From the NCBI RefSeq assembly GCF_014656435.1, contig NZ_BNCK01000003.1, positions 62,001-126,000 of the forward strand: DNA of 64,000 nucleotides. The letters are read 5' to 3'. Source of the stretch: Thalassotalea marina (GTDB lineage: Bacteria > Pseudomonadota > Gammaproteobacteria > Enterobacterales > Alteromonadaceae). A program made the position numbers and the translations under genes. Below the pieces are notes generated by a model that ran no database searches, was not told the DNA's origin, and saw only the letters and a list, made by a program, of their open reading frames with translations. Every line of letters starts with the position of its first letter. Position 1 is the first letter of the stretch. Below are positions 29,516 through 38,160 of the stretch, one piece after another.

Positions 29516-30283
29516 CTATTTGACTTTATTTTTTTTCAGCAATGCCAGTACATGTTTAACCGGAATTGCGTAAGTGATACCACTTGGTTTACTTATCACC
29601 CCTTCTTTAGTTTCTTGAACAAACACTTTATTAATAACGCCTATTACAACACCTGTGTCAGCTTCATATAGGGCGCTACCACTGTTACCAGGATAGGCAG
29701 TGGCGTCTAGTTGGTAAACTAAATAGGGATCTCGTAATCTTTTTAACATGGCTATGTTAATTTGTTTAGCAGCATCTACTGGCGTAATTGTTGGAGTTAT
29801 TGCGGCGACAATACCCCTGTGTGTCGCGGGATAAAGACCAAGGGCAGCACCAATTGGAAAGCCAGTAAATGCGATTTCACTCCCTTCATCAATAAACTTT
29901 TCACTACCTAACTTCATTGCCGGTAAAGCTTTACCCTCAATTTTTAAGAGCGCTAGATCATATTTAGCTGACCAGTCAATCAAAGTAGCTTTGCGCACTA
30001 TAGTCTCTTTACCAGCAACAACAAATACCGCAAGTTCCTGTAACAAATCACGCTTTAGCTCTTTAGGCACAACATGATGATTGGTAACAATAAACTGACC
30101 ATTTCCTACAACAAATCCTGTGCCATGAAGGGTATTTTTAGGGCGCCCCGTTGGAGTATAAACACCTATGCCGACCACGGAAGGTTTTATTTTTTTTATT
30201 GTTTGAATCAATTCATTAGCAGAAAGATTACCAACAAAGAAAAAGCAGCAAAGTATGAGCAATTTTTTCATTATTTTTTCCAA
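29516..30283 (-). CDS. Secreted S1C-like (trypsin-fold) serine protease without PDZ domain
   Basis: A 255-residue protein with a signal peptide (about 1-22, ending SAN; Met5 could be the true start) and a single trypsin-like domain. The catalytic triad is intact: His70 in VTNHHVV, Asp109 in YDLALLK and Ser201 in PGNSGSAL. Unlike DegP, DegQ or DegS it has no PDZ domain and no room for one. Periplasmic protein quality control or a specific cleavage role is possible, but the substrate is unknown. It is divergent from the patatin-like gene with 105 bases between the starts. Confidence 0.85.
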   Translation of the reverse strand: MEKIMKKLLILCCFFFVGNLSANELIQTIKKIKPSVVGIGVYTPTGRPKNTLHGTGFVVGNGQFIVTNHHVVPKELKRDLLQELAVFVVAGKETIVRKATLIDWSAKYDLALLKIEGKALPAMKLGSEKFIDEGSEIAFTGFPIGAALGLYPATHRGIVAAITPTITPVDAAKQINIAMLKRLRDPYLVYQLDATAYPGNSGSALYEADTGVVIGVINKVFVQETKEGVISKPSGITYAIPVKHVLALLKKNKVK

Positions 30284-30339
30284 AGACTATTGTTTGAGCA
30301 AAATCAAACTATAATTTGATAAAGGTATTATAGTGGGTA

Positions 30340-30361
30340 TTATCCATAATTATACGGATAA
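30340..30361. promoter_or_regulatory. Inverted repeat between protease and patatin genes
   Basis: TTATCC-N10-GGATAA forms a dyad about 57 bases from the protease start and 28 bases before the patatin start. Size and position suit an operator for a dimeric regulator. No regulator gene is adjacent, so this is speculative. Confidence 0.3.
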
Positions 30362-30388
30362 CAATAAGTTAGTTTTTGATTTAGCACT

Positions 30389-31243
30389 ATGACAGCAAAT
30401 AAAATAGTTCCAATATTAGCAGGCGGTGGCACTCGCTTACCTGCACACGTAGGCATATTACAAGCGCTAGACGAATACAACATTCCCTTCGACACTATAG
30501 TTGGTGTATCGGGAGGTAGTATTATAAGCAGCTTATTTGCTTCAGGCTTGTCATTAGCCGAAGTTAAACACATTGCCTTAAACACAGACTACTCTCAGTT
30601 TAGAGGGTTTTCTCTGGTCAAATTGATACGAAATGGCGGTTTAAGCTCTGGAGATGTGTTTGAACGATGGATAGATCGTTTATTAAATGGCAAAACCTTT
30701 AAAGAAATGAAATACGATTTACACGTCGTGGCAACTGACGTAGCACGAGGTAAACCTGTTATTTTTAACAAAGAAAAAACGCCAGACGTGAAAGTATCGC
30801 TTGCCGTTAGGTTTTCTATGTCTATTCCTTTAGTATTTAGCTTCAAAAAATTTGATGAACACCTGATGGTTGATGGCAGTATTTTGTCAGAAGATGCTTT
30901 ACATCGAGACTGGGCAAATGATGGCACTCCTGTTATTTGTTTTCGCCTAAAAGGTGACTATGAATATGACGATATTAAAATTAAAGGCTTATTCCCTATA
31001 GTGCAATATGTGAGCCTATTGATCAGAACTTTTATGACAACGATTTCACGGGAATATATCAACGAAGCGTTTTGGCACAATACCGTGGTAGTTAACACTG
31101 GAACATCTTCAGCAGTAGACTTCAATATGACTACAGAACAAAAAGAAGCTCTGTACTTTAAAGGCTATCATACGGCATTAAAAATACTGCCCATTAAAGT
31201 TAAAGCGCTTAATATTGATAATTTAGCCGCTAAAACGATGTGA
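30389..31243 (+). CDS. Patatin-like phospholipase
   Basis: A 284-residue lipid acyl hydrolase of the patatin family with an intact Ser-Asp dyad. The oxyanion-hole loop is AGGGTRLPAH (residues 11-20), the nucleophile Ser41 is in GVSGGS, and the catalytic Asp162 is in VDGS. There is no signal peptide, so it acts in the cytoplasm or at the inner membrane, as in the RssA/YchK-type subgroup. It precedes the ligase operon by 118 bases on the same strand and could supply or remove acyl chains for it, but co-transcription is unproven. Confidence 0.88.
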   Translation: MTANKIVPILAGGGTRLPAHVGILQALDEYNIPFDTIVGVSGGSIISSLFASGLSLAEVKHIALNTDYSQFRGFSLVKLIRNGGLSSGDVFERWIDRLLNGKTFKEMKYDLHVVATDVARGKPVIFNKEKTPDVKVSLAVRFSMSIPLVFSFKKFDEHLMVDGSILSEDALHRDWANDGTPVICFRLKGDYEYDDIKIKGLFPIVQYVSLLIRTFMTTISREYINEAFWHNTVVVNTGTSSAVDFNMTTEQKEALYFKGYHTALKILPIKVKALNIDNLAAKTM

Positions 31244-31361
31244 GCTTCCTTGCAAAGGTTTGCAAAAATAAACATTTATTAAACATTCTTGTTCTGGCAA
31301 ACGATTGTTGTTTCATATTAACATGTGCAAATAAAACGTTACGCTACTTTCAGGATGAATA

Positions 31362-32966
31362 ATGATCAACCTCGTGCATCAGCTTATCGAAGATAGTGTT
31401 AAACACTACCCGGATAAATTGGCGCTTATAACTAATAAAAAGTCCACTACCTACCAAGAACTCAACACAAATGTTGAGCAAATAAGCAGAGGTTTGCAGC
31501 GCTACACTACCGGCCGTCACGCTCGCATTGGTATTTATCTACACAAAACCGAAGAAGCTGTTATTTCTATGCTGGGAACAAGTCGCTGTCAGCGAATATT
31601 TGTGCCTATTAATCCGATATTAAAGTCAGCTCAGGTATCACACATTATTAATGACTGTGATATTGAATTATTAATCACTAATAAAGCACGGTTAATGGCG
31701 CTAGAGACAATGTTGACTCAACTACCATCATTAAAGTTTATTATTTTAATCGATGATTTTGATAGCAAAATAGCATTACCAGCAAGTATTCAAATAGTAA
31801 CTTGGTCTTCGCTGCTAGTTGAACAAGGAAATAGTCCGTCAATCACATCAACAGGAAGTGATGTTGCTGCTATTTTTTATACCTCCGGTAGTACAGGAAA
31901 GCCTAAAGGTGTGGTGTTATCTCATCAAAACATCGTATTAGGTGCAAATTCTGTCGCAACCTACTTAAAAAATACAAGTGATGATACTATCCTCGCCGCA
32001 CTGCCCTTTAGTTTTGATTATGGTTTTAGCCAACTGACTACCAGCTTACTTGTTGGCGCTACCTGTGTGTTATTAGATTACTTATTACCTCGAGATGTGC
32101 TTAAAGCTATTGATAGCTACAAAATTACGGGGTTAGCCGCTGTTCCGCCATTGTGGGCGCAGCTTTGCAGTATTGACTGGAACAAATACGATGTCAGTAG
32201 CGTAAGGTATTTTACAAACAGTGGGGGTGTGTTAGCTCAAGCCAATCTCAATACCTTAAGACAGCACTTACCAAATGCCAAGCCCTATTTGATGTATGGC
32301 TTAACTGAAGCATTTCGCTCTACTTACCTTTGCCCTGAGCAGATTGATCATCGCCCAACCTCCATAGGTAAAGCCATCCCCAATGCGGAAATTCTTGTAC
32401 TCGATTCAAATGGCAACGAGTGCCCTGCAAATCAGCCTGGCGAATTAGTGCATTTGGGGCCATTGGTTTCTCTTGGTTATTGGAACGACATTAAACGCAC
32501 AGAAATAAGATTCAAACCAAGTCCGCTGCAACCCAGCGGTATACCAATTAATCAAAAGGCGGTTTGGTCAGGTGACTCTGTGTACAGAGACGAAGAAGGC
32601 TATTTGTATTTTGTCGCTAGGCAAGATGAAATGATTAAAACGTCAGGTTACCGTGTCAGCCCTGCTGAAATCGAAGAGTGCATATATCAACATCCAAACA
32701 TCGTCGAAGTAGCGGTAGTCGGCGCATACGATGCTGATTTAGGGCAGGCGATTTTGGTGTTAGTTTCAACAAATAATGAACAAAGCGTAGAATCGATTAG
32801 CAATAACATCACGCAGCTTTGTTTAAAAGAATTACCCAACTACATGAAGCCTAAACAAGTGCTTGTAGTTGATCAGCTTCCTAAAAATGCTAATGGGAAG
32901 ATTGATCGTAGTTTGTTAAACAGCAAATATAAAAACCATTTTTTGGATAAAGAAACGCATGATTAA
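31362..32966 (+). CDS. AMP-forming acyl/amino-acid ligase, exosortase-A-associated type
   Basis: A 534-residue member of the ANL adenylating superfamily. Motifs visible in order are the P-loop YTSGSTGKPKG (173-183), MYGLTEAFRS, WSGDSVYRDEEGYLYFVAR, the hinge DEMIKTSGYRVSP, and the C-terminal catalytic Lys513 (NANGKIDRS). It would activate a carboxylate as an acyl-adenylate and pass it to CoA or a carrier. From memory it most resembles the ligase family found beside exosortase A genes (TIGR03098-type), which is normally paired with a PLP decarboxylase, exactly as here. The natural substrate is unknown. Its stop codon overlaps the start of the next gene by eight bases. Confidence 0.82.
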   Translation: MINLVHQLIEDSVKHYPDKLALITNKKSTTYQELNTNVEQISRGLQRYTTGRHARIGIYLHKTEEAVISMLGTSRCQRIFVPINPILKSAQVSHIINDCDIELLITNKARLMALETMLTQLPSLKFIILIDDFDSKIALPASIQIVTWSSLLVEQGNSPSITSTGSDVAAIFYTSGSTGKPKGVVLSHQNIVLGANSVATYLKNTSDDTILAALPFSFDYGFSQLTTSLLVGATCVLLDYLLPRDVLKAIDSYKITGLAAVPPLWAQLCSIDWNKYDVSSVRYFTNSGGVLAQANLNTLRQHLPNAKPYLMYGLTEAFRSTYLCPEQIDHRPTSIGKAIPNAEILVLDSNGNECPANQPGELVHLGPLVSLGYWNDIKRTEIRFKPSPLQPSGIPINQKAVWSGDSVYRDEEGYLYFVARQDEMIKTSGYRVSPAEIEECIYQHPNIVEVAVVGAYDADLGQAILVLVSTNNEQSVESISNNITQLCLKELPNYMKPKQVLVVDQLPKNANGKIDRSLLNSKYKNHFLDKETHD

Positions 32967-34191
32967 TCATCACGAAAAACAAAATCACTTTGGCAGTCTC
33001 AACAACCAATTAATGGTGCAAGATAAAAACTTAACAGACATTGACGCGATCGTCGGGCAGACACCTTTTTACGTTTATGATTCCAGTATTGTTCAACAGC
33101 GCATAACAACACTGGTTGAGCAGTTGCCAAAACGCATCAATCTACATTATGCAATTAAAGCAAATCCTTATTTACCTTTGGTGCACTTTATAAAGCCTTT
33201 AGTTAAAGGGTTTGATGTTGCATCTAAAAAAGAAATGTTACTGGCATTAGAGTCAGGAATGCCAGCAAACCACATTAGCTTTGCGGGCCCTGGTAAATCT
33301 GATGGAGATTTAACAGCGGCAATATTAACAGGCGTTATTTTGCATGCAGAGTCGCTCAACGAAATAAAACGCGCTATCGCTATTGGCAAATCTGTCAACC
33401 GCAAGCCTAATATCGCTATTAGAGTCAATCCAGCATTTGAGTTAAAAGCTTCCGGCATGAAAATGGCGGGCGGTGCCAAGCCTTTTGGTGTTGATGAAGA
33501 GGTCGTGTTATCCGCTCTGCCTTCGCTCGACTATGAAAATATGACCTTCAAAGGTTTTCATATTTACGCAGGTTCACAAAATCTAGACGCAAACGCTATC
33601 ATCGACATGCATAATCAAACTTTTGAACTTGCCCTGAAGCTTGTTGATGCAACACCTGTCCCAATTTCACACATTAATTTAGGTGGTGGCTTTGGTGTTC
33701 CTTATTTTGCCAAAGAAAAAGCACTAAACATTGATCCAATCGCAAATAACTTACATAAATTATGTAACAATAGCGATAAATTGGCAGGCATAGATTTAAT
33801 TGTTGAATTAGGTAGATATTTGGTGGCAGAAGCTGGGCTTTATGTCTGCAAGGTCGTTGATAAGAAAGTCTCTCGTGACAAAACTTATTTAGTATGTGAC
33901 GGAGGCCTACATCATCATTTGGCTAATTCAGGTAATTTTGGGCAGGTGATCAGAAAAAACTACCCTCTTGCCATAGGTAATAAGCTAGTAGATACAGCTG
34001 AATCTCCTATGGAAAAAGTAGATATTGTGGGCCCACTTTGCACACCTTTAGATATCATAGGGCAAGCGGTTGAGCTACCCAAAGCTGATGTTGGCGACTA
34101 TATAGTAGTATTCCAATCAGGAGCTTATGGAGCTTCAGCTAGCCCAAAAGATTTTCTTAGCCAGCCACATTTAAGTGAAATATTATTTTAA
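32959..34191 (+). CDS. PLP-dependent decarboxylase (fold III), exosortase-A-associated type
   Basis: A 410-residue alanine-racemase-fold decarboxylase related to diaminopimelate and ornithine decarboxylases. PLP-binding Lys67 lies in LHYAIKANP. The glycine-rich phosphate loop LGGGFGVPY is in the middle. Cys361 in GPLCTPLD and the Tyr in SGAYGAS complete the active site across the dimer. It resembles the decarboxylase that accompanies the exosortase-A ligase (TIGR03099-type, from memory). The eight-base overlap with the ligase gene implies coupled translation and a shared pathway. The amino-acid substrate cannot be read from the sequence. Confidence 0.85.
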   Translation: MINHHEKQNHFGSLNNQLMVQDKNLTDIDAIVGQTPFYVYDSSIVQQRITTLVEQLPKRINLHYAIKANPYLPLVHFIKPLVKGFDVASKKEMLLALESGMPANHISFAGPGKSDGDLTAAILTGVILHAESLNEIKRAIAIGKSVNRKPNIAIRVNPAFELKASGMKMAGGAKPFGVDEEVVLSALPSLDYENMTFKGFHIYAGSQNLDANAIIDMHNQTFELALKLVDATPVPISHINLGGGFGVPYFAKEKALNIDPIANNLHKLCNNSDKLAGIDLIVELGRYLVAEAGLYVCKVVDKKVSRDKTYLVCDGGLHHHLANSGNFGQVIRKNYPLAIGNKLVDTAESPMEKVDIVGPLCTPLDIIGQAVELPKADVGDYIVVFQSGAYGASASPKDFLSQPHLSEILF

Positions 34192-34278
34192 CGAAAAATT
34201 AACATTGAAATAAGTAATGAAATTTCACCATATGCTGTTATATTTAATGATAGGTTTTACAAGGCGCAAATAAAAAAA

Positions 34279-35079
34279 ATGAGTGGATATTCAATAGCTA
34301 AGAATTTTGATCAATATTTTAGGATCAAATTCGCCAGTACCAAGGAGCTACAGCAGGAAGCTTACAAAATAAGGTACAGTGTTTATGCCGACGAACTCGG
34401 CTGGGAACCTAGCAACGACGATAAGATAGAAACCGACGAATGTGATGATTATGCGTATCACTGCTTGTTGGAGCATAGACGAACTGGTACCTATGCTGGC
34501 TGTATTCGTTTGATTATTCCACCTGGTGAAAACCCACAATATTTATTGCCATTTGAACAACACTGCATGGACAGCTTAAAGCGCGAAGTGTTAGATACCA
34601 ATACCTTACCGCGAGGTGGCTTTGGTGAAATCTCGCGACTTGCCGTACTTTCTTCGTTTAGACGACGTGAACAAGAAAAAAACAAACCTTATATCTTGGC
34701 TAATGTAAATCCAGATACCATGTATTCAGAGGAAGAGCGCCGAAACTTTCCTAATATTGCCATCGGCTTGTATTTAGGCGGCTTAGCGCTAGCAGCCATG
34801 TGCAATCACGTGGGTATAATGGTGATGATGGAGACTCGCCTAAACCGGAGACTACAACGATTCGGTCTTCCCTTTGACCAAATTGGTGAAGAAACTGATT
34901 ATCATGGGCGTCGTGCTATGTTTTATTTGCGCAAAGAAAATTTCTACCGAGAACTCAATGAACAAATGCGCGAACTTTATGACATCATAGAAAAAGAGCT
35001 ACTCACGCAAATTTCACTGCATGATTATAGTGCAGATAACACATTTAAAATTCCTGAAATTTATCGAAACCCTAAATAA
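34279..35079 (+). CDS. FeeM-like N-acyl amino acid synthase, PEP-CTERM/exosortase-associated type
   Basis: A 266-residue acyltransferase of the autoinducer-synthase/GNAT fold. The N-terminal IRYSVYADELGWE (31-43) matches the entry motif of this superfamily. GFGEISRLAVL (115-124) holds the conserved Glu117 and Arg120 near the catalytic centre. It belongs with the long-chain N-acyl amino acid synthases linked to PEP-CTERM/exosortase loci; those make N-acyl amino acids from acyl-ACP. No exosortase is visible here. It lies 87 bases after the decarboxylase and 12 bases before the ThiF gene. A LuxI-type homoserine lactone synthase is unlikely because the sequence lacks the LuxI C-terminal pattern and no LuxR is adjacent. 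Confidence 0.82.
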   Translation: MSGYSIAKNFDQYFRIKFASTKELQQEAYKIRYSVYADELGWEPSNDDKIETDECDDYAYHCLLEHRRTGTYAGCIRLIIPPGENPQYLLPFEQHCMDSLKREVLDTNTLPRGGFGEISRLAVLSSFRRREQEKNKPYILANVNPDTMYSEEERRNFPNIAIGLYLGGLALAAMCNHVGIMVMMETRLNRRLQRFGLPFDQIGEETDYHGRRAMFYLRKENFYRELNEQMRELYDIIEKELLTQISLHDYSADNTFKIPEIYRNPK

Positions 35080-35091
35080 TAAGGCTTATAC

Positions 35092-35952
35092 ATGTCACAT
35101 CAATTTGATTACGACCTGGCGTTTTCTCGTAATATTGGGTGGTTTACAGAAGAAGAACAACATCAACTTAAAAACAAATGTATTGCTATTGCTGGAATGG
35201 GCGGAGTTGGCGGAGATCATTTTTTAACGCTAGTAAGAATTGGCATTGGCAAATTTCACGTATCAGATTTTGACGAATTTGGCTGTGAAAACACAAATCG
35301 CCAAGTTGGTGCCAATATCAATACTTACGGTGCACCTAAGTTAGATACTATGGTGAAAATGGCATTGGACATTAATCCAGAGCTAGAAATTAAAACGTTT
35401 GAACAAGGTATTAACGAAGATAACATTCACGACTTTTTAGACGGCGTTGATTGTTATGTTGATTCGTTAGACTTTTTCGCTGTAGATGCTAGAAGACTGG
35501 TTTTTGATCAGTGTGCTAAAAAACAAATTCCTGCCACTACAGCTGCACCTATTGGTATGGGCACGGCTTATCTAAACTTTCTCCCCGGACAAATGACCTT
35601 TGAAGAATACTTTAGGTTAGAAGGTCACACAGAAAATGAACAATACTTAAAGTTTTTCCTTGGCTTAACTCCTGCTGCTTTACAAAGTAGCTATTTAGTT
35701 GACCCAACAAGGTTAGATCTTGCCAATAAAAAAGGCCCATCAACGTTTGTTGGCTGCCAATTAGCTGCAGGTGTTGCCGCAGCTCAAGTGGTGAAAATTT
35801 TTCTCAATCGTGGTGATGTATTAAACGTGCCTTGGGGTTTACATTTTGACGCCTATCGTAATAAATTCAAAAAAACTTGGCGTCCGGGTGGCAATAACAA
35901 CCCTATTCAAAAGTTGGCTTATCATATTGCTAAGCGCAAAATGGGAATTTGA
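35092..35952 (+). CDS. ThiF/MoeB/E1-like adenylyltransferase without zinc cysteines
   Basis: A 286-residue Rossmann protein of the E1-like activating family. The ATP-binding loop GMGGVGG is at 35-41. The motif SDFDEFGCENTNRQ (58-71) has the Asp, Asn, Arg and Gln residues that bind ATP and magnesium in MoeB and ThiF. The paired CxxC zinc motifs and the usual C-terminal catalytic Cys are absent. Such enzymes adenylate a carboxyl terminus; here the acceptor could be a small molecule or a peptide. From memory, ThiF and nitroreductase domains are fused in mycobacterial MoeY/Rv1355c-like proteins; here the equivalent genes are adjacent but separate. Confidence 0.8.
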   Translation: MSHQFDYDLAFSRNIGWFTEEEQHQLKNKCIAIAGMGGVGGDHFLTLVRIGIGKFHVSDFDEFGCENTNRQVGANINTYGAPKLDTMVKMALDINPELEIKTFEQGINEDNIHDFLDGVDCYVDSLDFFAVDARRLVFDQCAKKQIPATTAAPIGMGTAYLNFLPGQMTFEEYFRLEGHTENEQYLKFFLGLTPAALQSSYLVDPTRLDLANKKGPSTFVGCQLAAGVAAAQVVKIFLNRGDVLNVPWGLHFDAYRNKFKKTWRPGGNNNPIQKLAYHIAKRKMGI

Positions 35953-35981
35953 TTTAAATCTTTTAGTTAGGATGTTTAGCT

Positions 35982-37043
35982 ATGCTAAGTCAACAAGACG
36001 TAAATGCCATTATTGAAGCGGCGATTTTTGCTCCATCAGCCGACAATAGTTTACCTTTTTTATTTGATTACGATGGTCAAAACACAATAAAGTTTTTTAC
36101 CGATGAAACACGTTCGGGAAAAGCGACAGATCAAGGTTTTGCATTATCTGATATAGCACTCGGTGCAGTGCTTGAAAATGCGATTATTAAAGGTAGCTCG
36201 TTAGGTTATGACTGTGATATTCAATATTTTCCTGATATCGAACATCAACCTAGACATATAGCAAACGTCACTTTTACCAAAGCCGCAACACCCATTCAGC
36301 CAAACCCGCTTGTTCAAGCAATTACTGAGCGCTGTACCGATCGTAGGTTTCCTTTTAAAGGCCCAGTTCAACAAGAGGTAATAACTCGCTTACAACAAGC
36401 TGCCGAGTTTCATCAATGTGAGCTTGCCATTTATGACAACAAGGCAAGTAAACAAAAGGTGTTGCCTGTCATTCAAAAAGCGGAAACCATCCGCTTTGAG
36501 AGCCAGTTACTTCATCAAGAGCTATTTTCAACAGTCGACTTTGAAAATCCAACACCCGCCGAAGGTATGCCAGTATCAACCTTAGCCATTGAAGCGCCAG
36601 CCAGACCATTTTTTAAGTTAATGTCTAAATGGAAATATATGAACTTCTTTAATAAATTAGGCGGTTCAAAAATGTTAGGCTTGCGCTCGGTTAAAGTACC
36701 AATTGCATTCTCACCGTTACTTGTATTATTAAAAATTCCAAGTAATAGCCGTCGTGATGTAATTCGTGGTGGGCAAGCGCTTCAGCGTATTTGGTTACAA
36801 GCAGCTGCAGATAAGCTAGCGGTGCAACCTTATGCTGCTCCGGGCGTATTTTCATTAGGGCATTTACAAATTGAAGAGCCCTTGATGCCAAGATTAGCAG
36901 CGGTTCAACAGGAGATGGCAAACATTGTAGAAAACAAAGGTTATGGCTTAATGTTTTTGCGCATGGGCTATAATTCACCAGTGACTAATCGTACCTTACG
37001 CAGACCACTCGAAAGTTATCGAATGACGCAAAGTAACAGCTAA
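35982..37043 (+). CDS. Nitroreductase-like flavoprotein
   Basis: A 353-residue protein with nitroreductase-family features: the N-terminal FMN-binding segment IIEAAIFAPSADNS, RCTDRRFPFKGP near one-third, and a C-terminal region with GYGLMFLRMGYNS. FMN-dependent reduction or dehydrogenation is the family chemistry; in azole-forming peptide pathways, related domains oxidise azolines made by a ThiF-like partner. It is 29 bases after the ThiF gene and is the last gene of the operon, 30 bases before a strong terminator. Its substrate is unknown. Confidence 0.75.
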   Translation: MLSQQDVNAIIEAAIFAPSADNSLPFLFDYDGQNTIKFFTDETRSGKATDQGFALSDIALGAVLENAIIKGSSLGYDCDIQYFPDIEHQPRHIANVTFTKAATPIQPNPLVQAITERCTDRRFPFKGPVQQEVITRLQQAAEFHQCELAIYDNKASKQKVLPVIQKAETIRFESQLLHQELFSTVDFENPTPAEGMPVSTLAIEAPARPFFKLMSKWKYMNFFNKLGGSKMLGLRSVKVPIAFSPLLVLLKIPSNSRRDVIRGGQALQRIWLQAAADKLAVQPYAAPGVFSLGHLQIEEPLMPRLAAVQQEMANIVENKGYGLMFLRMGYNSPVTNRTLRRPLESYRMTQSNS

Positions 37044-37073
37044 CAATTGAATTACAACTTTATACTTCCAAAG

Positions 37074-37102
37074 AAAAAGGTAGCTTATGAGCTACCTTTT
37101 TT
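37074..37102. terminator. Bidirectional terminator between the ligase operon and trpS
   Basis: A perfect 12-base-pair stem (AAAAAGGTAGCT/AGCTACCTTTTT) with loop TATG is flanked by A and T tracts. It works in both directions and serves the nitroreductase-like gene on the plus strand and trpS on the minus strand. Confidence 0.9.
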
Positions 37103-37130
37103 AATGCATCTGTCTTAGATTGTTATCTTA

Positions 37131-38135
37131 TTAAGGTTTGCCCACAAAGCCTATTGCATCGTATACCGCTTTAAGAACTCCTGAAGCACGTTCTGAAGCT
37201 TTATCAGCGCCGTTACGCATCACTTCATTTAAATACGCCTGGTCATTACGGTATTGATTAAATCGCTCTTGGATAGGTTCTAACATTGAAACTACCGCGT
37301 CGGCAACATCACCTTTTAAGTGGCCATACATTTTATCTTCATATTGTGGTACTAATTCAGCGACAGATTGATTTGTCGTGCACGACAATAGCGATAATAG
37401 GTTTGACACACCTGGTTTTTCTGCGACGTCAAAGAAGATTCGCGCTTGCTCATCTGAATCAGTCACTGCACGTTTTATTTTCTTAGCGATCTTTTTCGGA
37501 TCTTCTAACAAGCCAATAAAATTGCCAGGATTATCGTCTGATTTAGACATTTTCTTCAGCGGATCTTGTAGGCTCATAATACGAGCGCCAAATTCTGGAA
37601 TATGTGGCTCAGGCACTACAAAAATGTCACCGTAAAGGTTATTAAAGCGAGTCGCCACATCTCGCGCTAATTCTAAGTGTTGCTTTTGATCATCGCCAAC
37701 AGGCACATGGTTTGCTGCGTATAACAGTATATCTGCCGCCATCAAAACAGGATAAGTAAATAAACCAGCATTCATATTTGCTTCTGATTTTTGTGACTTA
37801 TCCTTGTACTGCGTCATGCGGTTTAATTCACCCATTTGCGTATAGCAATTTAGTACCCAGCTCAATTGTGAGTGCTCAGGCACATGAGATTGAATGAAAA
37901 TAGTACTTTTTTCAGGGTCCACACCACAAGCAAGGTACAAGGCTAAACCATCGAGTGTTGCTTTATGTAGTGCTGCAGGATCAGGGCGAACTGTAATTGC
38001 ATGCTGATCAACCAGCATGTAATAACAATGATGGCTTTCTTGCATATTGACCCACTGTTTCAGAGCGCCTAAATAATTTCCTATCGTTAGTTCACCTGAA
38101 GGCTGACAGCCACTTAATACAACGGGTTTATTCAT
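37131..38135 (-). CDS. trpS: Tryptophanyl-tRNA synthetase
   Basis: A class Ic aminoacyl-tRNA synthetase charging tRNA-Trp. The HIGH-equivalent TIGN is at 17-20 and KMSKS at 195-199. [13 protein letters not shown] and [15 protein letters not shown] form the active-site and dimer segments. The 334-residue length is standard. It follows rpe by 25 bases; in E. coli a phosphoglycolate phosphatase gene (gph) lies between them and is missing here. Confidence 0.97.
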   Translation of the reverse strand: MNKPVVLSGCQPSGELTIGNYLGALKQWVNMQESHHCYYMLVDQHAITVRPDPAALHKATLDGLALYLACGVDPEKSTIFIQSHVPEHSQLSWVLNCYTQMGELNRMTQYKDKSQKSEANMNAGLFTYPVLMAADILLYAANHVPVGDDQKQHLELARDVATRFNNLYGDIFVVPEPHIPEFGARIMSLQDPLKKMSKSDDNPGNFIGLLEDPKKIAKKIKRAVTDSDEQARIFFDVAEKPGVSNLLSLLSCTTNQSVAELVPQYEDKMYGHLKGDVADAVVSMLEPIQERFNQYRNDQAYLNEVMRNGADKASERASGVLKAVYDAIGFVGKP

Positions 38136-38160
38136 TATTAATCTACCTATAACTCTCTTT

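Noticed and set aside
34279-35079. LuxI-type homoserine lactone synthase
   Set aside because: The fold and the IRYSVYADELGW motif are similar, but the rest of the protein fits the PEP-CTERM-linked N-acyl amino acid synthases, and no LuxR-type regulator is adjacent.
30389-37043. Horizontally acquired island with integrase or attachment sites
   Set aside because: No integrase, transposase, tRNA target or flanking direct repeats were seen, and base composition looks like that of the neighbours by eye.
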